A DNA stretch of 5,584 nt, taken from assembly GCA_035507475.1 (NCBI GenBank), contig DATJOB010000014.1:1-5584 (forward strand), written 5' to 3'. Of this stretch, positions 1 through 5,584 are shown piece after piece. The notes below the pieces were generated by a model. It searched no databases. It was given only the letters and a program-made list of their open reading frames with translations, and was not told the DNA's origin. The position numbers were made by a program, and so were the translations under genes. The stretch is from DATARH01 sp035507475 (lineage in GTDB: Bacteria > Pseudomonadota > Alphaproteobacteria > ATCC43930 > CGMCC-115725). Within the stretch, counting starts at the first letter, position 1. Every line of letters starts with the position of its first letter.

Positions 1-81
1 CGGCGAAAGAGGCTTGACGCCCGGGCGCGCTGGCTCTACCCCGCAGCCCGCTCCCCCCTCGTTTGACGGCGAAGCTCAGCG

Positions 82-1764
<1,683 letters not shown>

Positions 1765-1790
1765 CGTTCGCGAGGATGGGGGGCGGGCTG

Positions 1791-1811
1791 ATAAAACCCG
1801 CGCCGCGGGTT
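1791..1811 (-). terminator. Putative intrinsic terminator after mlaC
   Basis: A perfect 7-bp stem, AACCCGC (1795-1801) against GCGGGTT (1805-1811), has a 3-nt loop. Read on the minus strand it begins 1 nt after the mlaC stop codon and runs into TTTTAT, the expected shape of a Rho-independent terminator for mlaA-mlaC. On the plus strand the stem is followed only by CCTACCC, so termination of ettA here would be less efficient. A competing hairpin, GCGGG 1783-1787 with CCCGC 1797-1801, is also possible. The sequence shows the structure; its activity is inferred. Confidence 0.6.
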
Positions 1812-1812
1812 C

Positions 1813-2403
1813 CTACCCGCCGACCTTCTGGCGCAGCCGGTCGAGCAGGTATTGCACCTGGCCGCCGCCCTGCTGGATGACCGCGGCGAACTCGTCGCGC
1901 TCGGTGACCGCCATGCTGACGCCGGCCACATAAGCGTCGGTGATCTTCCAGCCGCCGTCGTTGACGAGGTGCCACTGCACGCTGATCTGCTTGCCGTCGT
2001 TGGTGATGATCTGGCTGGTGACGATCGTCTCGCTGCCGTCCTGCTGCGCGTTCAACGCGCGGAACCGCTCGCCGGCGTATTCGGCGAGCCGGCCGGCATA
2101 GGCCTGCGCCAGGTATTCGCGCAACAGGCCGAGGAACTGCTGCTGCTGCTCGGGGGTCGCCACGCGCCAGTAGCGGCCGAGCACGAAACGGCCGATCCGC
2201 GGCAGGTCGAAATCGGCCGAAAACAGCTCGCGGAAGCGCTGCAGGCGCGCCGCCGGCGAGACGCTGGGGCCGAGGACCTGGATCGCCTGCACGCCCAATT
2301 CGTTGATGAACCCGACCGGATCGGCCTGCGCCGCCGCGCGCCCCGGCGCCAGACCACCGAACGCGAGGACGAGCGCCAGGGCCGCGAGACCCCGCCGCGC
2401 CAT
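1813..2403 (-). CDS. mlaC: MlaC/Ttg2D-family periplasmic phospholipid-binding protein
   Basis: Soluble periplasmic lipid carrier of the Mla/Ttg2 system. In the family it shuttles phospholipid between the outer-membrane MlaA complex and an inner-membrane MlaFEDB-type ABC transporter. The 196-aa protein has a Sec signal peptide: MARR n-region, hydrophobic GLAALALVLAFGGLAP, and likely cleavage near AAA/AQA at residues 25-27. Family features follow: ADFDLPRIGRFVLGRYWR (63-80), TPEQQQQFLGLLREYL (83-98), GWKITDAYVAGVSM (151-164), and a C-terminal amphipathic stretch QVQYLLDRLRQK. E. coli MlaC is about 211 aa, so length is normal. I chose the ATG at 2403 over the in-frame GTGs at 2427 and 2409, because it gives a clean signal peptide and has AGGG 8 nt upstream (2412-2415). 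The gene lies 25 bp after mlaA on the same strand, so co-transcription is likely. It could instead be the related hopanoid-associated HpnM, since both are in the Ttg2D family and no hopanoid genes are visible to decide. Confidence 0.85.
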   Translation of the reverse strand: MARRGLAALALVLAFGGLAPGRAAAQADPVGFINELGVQAIQVLGPSVSPAARLQRFRELFSADFDLPRIGRFVLGRYWRVATPEQQQQFLGLLREYLAQAYAGRLAEYAGERFRALNAQQDGSETIVTSQIITNDGKQISVQWHLVNDGGWKITDAYVAGVSMAVTERDEFAAVIQQGGGQVQYLLDRLRQKVGG

Positions 2404-2428
2404 CGTCACAGCCCTGCCTGCGCCCACG

Positions 2429-3343
2429 TCAACGACCGGCGGCGGGCTGCGGCTGGGCTTGCGGCGACATCAGCCGATAGGCGATCGGCGGGGTCGCGTT
2501 ATTCGGCAACTCGGCGACGTTCTTGGGCGGCGCCGGTGTCGGCAGGGCGCTGGCGCCCTGCAGCGGCGCGGCGTTGGGCACGTCTTCCTTCTGATGGCGG
2601 ATCTGCGCCGCACGGCGCTGCCGCGCGAGCGAGCGGATCGTCGCATAATAGTCGAGCGAGGTGCGCTCGATCTCGGCCAGGCTCTCGATGTTGCGCGAAC
2701 GCTCGTCGATCCCGGAGACCGCGCCGCGGGTAAAGGCGACCCACAGATAGCCGTTGTCGCTGGCGACGACGTTGCCCGGATCGCCGAACCCGTCGGCGAT
2801 GTCGCCCGCCAGGTCGCGCGGGTTCGACGGGCCGAGGATCGGCAGCATCAGATAGGGGCCGCTCTGCATGCCCCAGGTCGCCAGCGTGATGCCGAGGTCG
2901 TTGGTGTGGTAGGGGATGCCGGCCTTGGTCGCGACGTCGACGAGGCCGCCGACCCCGATCGTGGTGTTCATCACGAAACGGCCGAGCGTCTCGCCGGCGA
3001 GGCCGAGCTGGCCCTGCAGCACGTCGTTGGCGAAGATGATCGGCGAATTCAGGTTCTGCAGGAAGTCGTGCACCGAATCGCGGACCGGGCCGGGCAGCGC
3101 AGCGCGGTAGGCGTTGGCGACCGGCACCAGCACCGCCTTGTCGACCGACTGGTTGAAGCCGAAGATCGCCCGGTTGGTGCTCTCATAGGGATCGTCGACA
3201 TCCTCCGGCGGCGGCGGCGGCGCGGCGGCGACCGGCGCCAGCGTCTGCTGCGCCAGCGCGCCATGCGAGCCGGGGCCGGACAGGCCGAGCGCCGCGACGA
3301 TCAGGAGGCCCGGCAGAGCGAGCGGTGACAGGCGGCGATGCAT
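2429..3343 (-). CDS. mlaA: MlaA/VacJ-family outer-membrane phospholipid transport protein, without lipobox cysteine
   Basis: MlaA forms a ring in the inner leaflet of the outer membrane and removes mislocalised phospholipids from the outer leaflet, passing them to MlaC. Family motifs in the 304-aa protein: DPYESTNRAIFGFNQSVDK (51-69), LNSPIIFANDVLQG (98-111), RFVMNTTIGVGGLVDVA (122-138), and a segment starting DLGITLATWGMQSGPYLMLP (149-168) and continuing through LGPSNPRD. It ends in a helix DYYATIRSLARQRR (231-244). Oddities: E. coli MlaA is a lipoprotein of about 251 aa, whereas this protein contains no cysteine. Its N-terminus looks like an ordinary type I signal peptide, with cleavage after ALA at 29-31. 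A Pro-rich patch follows (42-46), and after about 253 there is an Ala/Pro-rich tail of roughly 50 residues. The ATG at 3343 was preferred to an in-frame TTG at 3391 because it starts the signal peptide directly and has GAGG 8 nt upstream. It precedes mlaC in an apparent two-gene operon. Confidence 0.88.
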   Translation of the reverse strand: MHRRLSPLALPGLLIVAALGLSGPGSHGALAQQTLAPVAAAPPPPPEDVDDPYESTNRAIFGFNQSVDKAVLVPVANAYRAALPGPVRDSVHDFLQNLNSPIIFANDVLQGQLGLAGETLGRFVMNTTIGVGGLVDVATKAGIPYHTNDLGITLATWGMQSGPYLMLPILGPSNPRDLAGDIADGFGDPGNVVASDNGYLWVAFTRGAVSGIDERSRNIESLAEIERTSLDYYATIRSLARQRRAAQIRHQKEDVPNAAPLQGASALPTPAPPKNVAELPNNATPPIAYRLMSPQAQPQPAAGR

Positions 3344-3351
3344 CAAAGGGG

Positions 3352-3355
3352 CCTC
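3352..3355 (-). promoter_or_regulatory. Ribosome binding site of mlaA, deciding the start
   Basis: On the minus strand GAGG lies 8 nt before the ATG at 3343. This supports that start over the upstream TTG at 3391, which would add 16 residues in front of the signal peptide. Confidence 0.5.
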
Positions 3356-3434
3356 GCGTGAAACGGCTATGAGGGCGCGGATAATGACCAATAACGCGCA
3401 TCGGCGGCAAGCGATCCATGCGCCGGCCGCCGGT

Positions 3435-3440
3435 ACTATA
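3435..3440 (-). promoter_or_regulatory. Possible -10 element for mlaA-mlaC
   Basis: On the minus strand the hexamer TATAGT matches TATAAT at five of six positions and lies about 92 bp upstream of the mlaA ATG, in an otherwise GC-rich divergent region. No convincing -35 box is found at 16-18 bp; TTGGTT at 3454-3459 is only 13 bp away. The assignment is weak. Confidence 0.25.
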
Positions 3441-3545
3441 GCGAGAAATCGTTAACCAAGTGTGCGCGACCGTGCATCGGGCAGTTGCAGCGGCCGCGAG
3501 GAATCCGCGCAGCGTGGCCGGCCGGCCGCAGGTCGCGCAAGTCGC

Positions 3546-3574
3546 TTGACGATATAAAGATATCTTTATATGTT
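3546..3574 (+). promoter_or_regulatory. Putative sigma70-type promoter of the regulator-metF-metH operon
   Basis: TTGACG (3546-3551) is a near-consensus -35 box. With a 17-bp spacer, the -10 would be TATGTT (3569-3574), four of six matches. The spacer is almost exactly the 20-bp palindrome, so a repressor bound there would cover the RNA polymerase contacts. The predicted start of transcription (about 7 nt after the -10) falls at about 3581, the regulator's own ATG. Confidence 0.6.
3552..3571. promoter_or_regulatory. Perfect 20-bp palindromic operator, probably for the adjacent ArsR-methyltransferase regulator
   Basis: ATATAAAGATATCTTTATAT is identical to its reverse complement over all 20 bases, with its centre between 3561 and 3562. 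It contains only two G/C pairs in a strongly GC-rich neighbourhood. ArsR-family dimers typically bind AT-rich inverted repeats overlapping promoters. This one overlaps the spacer and -10 of the putative promoter and ends 9 nt before the regulator's start codon, which points to autoregulation. From memory, not checked, it resembles motifs described for SahR/SamR methionine regulators in Proteobacteria. Confidence 0.8.
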
Positions 3575-3580
3575 TGATCG

Positions 3581-4600
3581 ATGGCTGATGCCCCCGATCC
3601 CGCAGCCTCGATCGCCGATCTCCTGGCCGCCTTGCGCGCGGTCGCCGAGCCGACCCGGCTGCGCCTCCTCGTGCTCTGCGCGCGCGGCGAGCTGACGGTC
3701 AGCGAGCTGGCGCAGATCCTCGGGCAGAGCCAGCCGCGCGTCTCGCGCCACCTCAAGCTGCTGTGCGAGGCCGGGCTGCTCGATCGTTTTCGCGAGGGCA
3801 GCTGGGTGTTCTACCGGATCAGCGGCGGCACGCCGGCGAGCGCTCTCGCCCGCCACCTGGTCGCGGCGTGCAGCGAGGACGACGCGGCGATCGCGCTCGA
3901 CCTGCAGCGCCTTGCCGCGATCAAGCGCGGCCGCGCCGAACGGGCCGCCGCCTATTTCCGCGACAGCGCGCCGCACTGGGACCGCATCCGCTCGCTCTAT
4001 GTCGACGAGCGCGAGGTCGAGGCGGCGCTCGTCGAGATCGTCGCTGCCGCGGCGCCGCGCGATCTGCTCGACATCGGCACCGGCACCGGCCGGATGATCG
4101 AGATCCTGGGGCCGCGCGTCGGTCAGGCGCTCGGCATCGACCAGTCGCGCGAGATGCTGGCGATCGCCCGGGTCAATCTCGAACGCGCCGGCGCGGCCAA
4201 CGGCATGGTGCGGCTCGGCGACATGTATCAGCTGCCGCTGCCCGACGCCTCGTTCGACGCCGCGGTCATCCACCAGGTGCTGCACTATGCCGACCGCCCG
4301 GCCGCGGCGATCGCCGAGGCGGCCCGCGTGCTGCGCCCGGGCGGCGTGCTGGTGGTGGTCGATTTCGCGCCGCATCTCCTCGAATTCCTGCGCCTCGAAC
4401 ACGCGCATCATCGGCTGGGCTTTGCCGATTCCGAGGTCGGCGAATGGTGCCGCGCCGCCGGTCTCGACCCGGTCGCGCCGCGCCATCTCGCCGGCGACCC
4501 GCTGACCGTCGTGATCTGGGCCGCCTACCGCCGCGCGGCGCTGCGCCCGGAGCCGCTCGGCGCCGTCCTCGCGCTTCCCGAACAGGTGATGCAGCCATGA
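3581..4600 (+). CDS. ArsR-family transcriptional regulator fused to a SAM-dependent methyltransferase domain (SahR/SamR-like)
   Basis: Two-domain cytosolic protein of 339 aa. Residues about 10-90 form an ArsR winged helix: VAEPTRLRLLVLCARGELTV, then a recognition helix near QSQPRVSRHLKLL (49-61) and a wing around REGSWVFYRI (71-80). The usual ArsR/SmtB metal site ELCVCDL reads ELTVSEL (37-43), with both cysteines replaced, so metal sensing through it is unlikely. Residues about 120-315 form a class I methyltransferase fold: motif I DLLDIGTGTGR (161-171), acidic end of beta2 GIDQS (185-189), RLGDMYQLPLPDASFD (211-226), and a post-motif LRPGGVLVVVDF (251-262). Stand-alone ArsR proteins are about 100 aa, so this is a real fusion without a break. 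It is followed by metF with a 4-nt ATGA overlap. The inferred role is a repressor that reads SAM or S-adenosylhomocysteine through the methyltransferase-like domain and controls methionine synthesis. Whether it also catalyses methyl transfer cannot be told. No other start codon fits, and there is no Shine-Dalgarno. Confidence 0.88.
   Translation: MADAPDPAASIADLLAALRAVAEPTRLRLLVLCARGELTVSELAQILGQSQPRVSRHLKLLCEAGLLDRFREGSWVFYRISGGTPASALARHLVAACSEDDAAIALDLQRLAAIKRGRAERAAAYFRDSAPHWDRIRSLYVDEREVEAALVEIVAAAAPRDLLDIGTGTGRMIEILGPRVGQALGIDQSREMLAIARVNLERAGAANGMVRLGDMYQLPLPDASFDAAVIHQVLHYADRPAAAIAEAARVLRPGGVLVVVDFAPHLLEFLRLEHAHHRLGFADSEVGEWCRAAGLDPVAPRHLAGDPLTVVIWAAYRRAALRPEPLGAVLALPEQVMQP
4584..4589 (+). 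promoter_or_regulatory. Ribosome binding site of metF, inside the regulator gene
   Basis: AGGTGA lies 7 nt before the metF ATG and within the last codons of the regulator. With the ATGA overlap of stop and start, it supports coupled translation and fixes the metF start at 4597. Confidence 0.65.
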
Positions 4601-5538
4601 GCGCCACTCGCCAGCCGCCGTCGCGCGGCCTGCTCGCCGCCGACCCGGTGGACGATTTCGACGCGGCGCCGCCGCGCGTGTCGTTCGAGTTTTCGCCGCC
4701 CAAGACGCCGGAGATGGAGGCGCGGCTGTGGGAGGTGGTGAAGCGGCTCGAACCGCTCGCCCCGCGCTTTGTCTCGGTGACCTACGGCGCCGGCGGCTCG
4801 ACGCGCGAGCGCACCCACCAGACGGTACGCCGCATCCGCGAGGAGACGCGGCTCGAACCGGCGGCGCATTTGACCTGCGTCGCCGCGACGCGACCCGAGA
4901 TCGACGCGGTCGCCCATGCTTACTGGCAGGCCGGCATCCGCCACATCGTCGCGCTGCGCGGCGACCCGCCGAATGGCCTTCTCACCGGCGAGCGCTATGC
5001 GCCGCATCTCGGCGGCTACGCCTTCGCCGCCGATCTCGTCGCCGGGCTGCGCCGCGTCGCCGATTTCGAGATCAGCGTCGCCGCCTATCCCGAGACGCAT
5101 CCTGAGGCGGCGAGCGACGGGCACGACCTCGACAACCTCAAGCGCAAGCTAGACGCCGGCGCCAACCGGGCGATCACCCAGTTCTTTTTCGATGTCGAGC
5201 TGTTCCTGCGGTTTCGCGACCGCGCTGCGGCGGCGGGGATCGCGGTGCCGATTGTCCCCGGCATCCTGCCGGTCACCAATTTCGCGCAGTTGAAGCGCAT
5301 GGCCGGGACCTGCGGCGCCTCGATCCCCGATTGGATGGCGGCGCATTTTGACGGGCTTGACGACGACCCTGACACGCGCCGCCTGGTCGCCACGTCGCTT
5401 GCCGCCGAACAGTGCCGCCGGCTGCAAGCCAACGGCTGCAACGAGTTCCACTTCTACACGCTCAACCGCGCCGACCTCATCGTGGCGATCTGCCACATGA
5501 TCGGCGTCCGCGCGGAGGTGGCCCATGCCGCGGGGTGA
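4597..5538 (+). CDS. metF: 5,10-methylenetetrahydrofolate reductase (MTHFR)
   Basis: FAD-dependent cytosolic enzyme that reduces 5,10-methylene-THF to 5-methyl-THF, the methyl donor for methionine synthase. The 313-aa protein matches the bacterial MetF length (E. coli 296 aa) with a slightly longer N-terminus. Recognisable motifs: SFEFSPPKT (29-37), with E31 equivalent to the catalytic Glu28 of E. coli; FVSVTYGAGGSTRERT (58-73); HLTC (91-94); ALRGDPP (119-125), with D123 equivalent to Asp120; YPETHPEA (164-171); TQFFFDVELF (194-203), with Q195 equivalent to Gln183; PIVPGILPV (218-226); and NEFHFYTLNR (282-291). All key residues are present, so the enzyme should be active. The start overlaps the regulator stop (ATGA), and the 3' end overlaps the next gene by 14 nt, placing it in the middle of a methionine operon probably controlled by the upstream palindrome. 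Confidence 0.96.
   Translation: MSATRQPPSRGLLAADPVDDFDAAPPRVSFEFSPPKTPEMEARLWEVVKRLEPLAPRFVSVTYGAGGSTRERTHQTVRRIREETRLEPAAHLTCVAATRPEIDAVAHAYWQAGIRHIVALRGDPPNGLLTGERYAPHLGGYAFAADLVAGLRRVADFEISVAAYPETHPEAASDGHDLDNLKRKLDAGANRAITQFFFDVELFLRFRDRAAAAGIAVPIVPGILPVTNFAQLKRMAGTCGASIPDWMAAHFDGLDDDPDTRRLVATSLAAEQCRRLQANGCNEFHFYTLNRADLIVAICHMIGVRAEVAHAAG
5514..5518 (+). promoter_or_regulatory. Ribosome binding site deciding the start of the gene after metF
   Basis: GGAGG lies 6 nt before the ATG at 5525, an ideal spacing. This favours 5525 over the in-frame ATG at 5543, which has only GGTGA at close spacing. The site is within the metF coding sequence. Confidence 0.6.
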
Positions 5539-5584
5539 GAGCATGCCGCACATCCTCGAAATGCTGCGTGAGCGCGTGCTGCTG
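5525..5584 (+). CDS. metH: N-terminus of a probable homocysteine S-methyltransferase / methionine synthase (partial, cut by window end)
   Basis: Twenty codons are visible: MPRGESMPHILEMLRERVLL, running off the window with no stop. The stretch LEMLRERVLL resembles the beginning of the homocysteine-binding barrel of MetH-type enzymes, where a short helix precedes a conserved DGAMGT-like motif; that motif would lie just beyond the edge. The product would transfer the methyl group of 5-methyl-THF, made by MetF, to homocysteine. The position fits: it overlaps metF by 14 nt and has a strong GGAGG site. Full-length MetH, or only the N-terminal half of a split MetH as in some alphaproteobacteria, cannot be told apart here. 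The call rests on a short match plus gene context. Confidence 0.6.
   Translation, partial: MPRGESMPHILEMLRERVLL

Noticed and set aside
14..42. TTGACG at 14-19 as a promoter for ettA
   Set aside because: The -35-like hexamer is good, but nothing like a -10 box is found at 16-18 bp (only GC-rich CTACCCC), so a promoter cannot be supported. A second TTGACG at 63-68 is too close to the ATG.
1852..3328. Long plus-strand frames across mlaC and mlaA
   Set aside because: These are shadows of the minus-strand genes, which have signal peptides, family motifs and usable ribosome binding sites.
3344..3551. SAM riboswitch or other structured leader before the methionine operon
   Set aside because: The predicted transcription start is at the ATG, leaving no leader. 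The upstream sequence shows no riboswitch-like conserved pattern that I can recognise.
3566..4486. 306-codon open frame on the minus strand opposite the regulator
   Set aside because: Antisense to the ArsR-methyltransferase gene, with the same GC-driven low-complexity pattern; it would also run into the operator and promoter.
3763..4596. In-frame extension of metF far upstream into the regulator gene
   Set aside because: The extension is out of frame with real regulator motifs and reads as Arg-rich noise. The ATG at 4597 has AGGTGA 7 nt upstream and gives a normal MetF length.

Overview
The window is GC-rich, densely packed bacterial chromosome, most likely from an alphaproteobacterium of the Rhodospirillales/Hyphomicrobiales kind. 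That placement is an inference from the strong G/C bias at third codon positions, the gene families present, and a methionine-control module of a type I associate with Proteobacteria. I see no mobile element, CRISPR array, rRNA or tRNA.

Layout, left to right. (1) A complete plus-strand ABC-F ATPase, EttA, at 82-1764. (2) A 48-bp convergent gap holding a hairpin with a T-tract that suits termination of the minus-strand genes. (3) A minus-strand pair read right to left: mlaA (3343-2429), then a mlaC/ttg2D-family gene (2403-1813), 25 bp apart. These are the outer-membrane and periplasmic parts of retrograde phospholipid transport. (4) A 237-bp divergent intergenic region. At its right end lies a perfect 20-bp AT-rich palindrome inside a putative promoter. 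(5) A plus-strand operon: an ArsR-type DNA-binding domain fused to a SAM-dependent methyltransferase domain (3581-4600), metF (4597-5538), and the first 20 codons of what looks like the homocysteine methyltransferase part of methionine synthase (from 5525, cut by the window edge). Both junctions overlap, so translational coupling is likely.

The most interesting part is (5). A SAM-binding-fold regulator sits directly upstream of the genes that make 5-methyl-THF and then methionine. A perfect palindrome fills the spacer of its own promoter, and the ArsR metal-binding cysteines are absent. This fits an autoregulated SAM or S-adenosylhomocysteine (SAH) sensor of the SahR/SamR type rather than a metal sensor. 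The promoter geometry also puts the transcription start at about the ATG, with no Shine-Dalgarno sequence, so the regulator mRNA may be leaderless. A second oddity is that the MlaA 'lipoprotein' has no cysteine at all, so it cannot be lipidated in the usual way.
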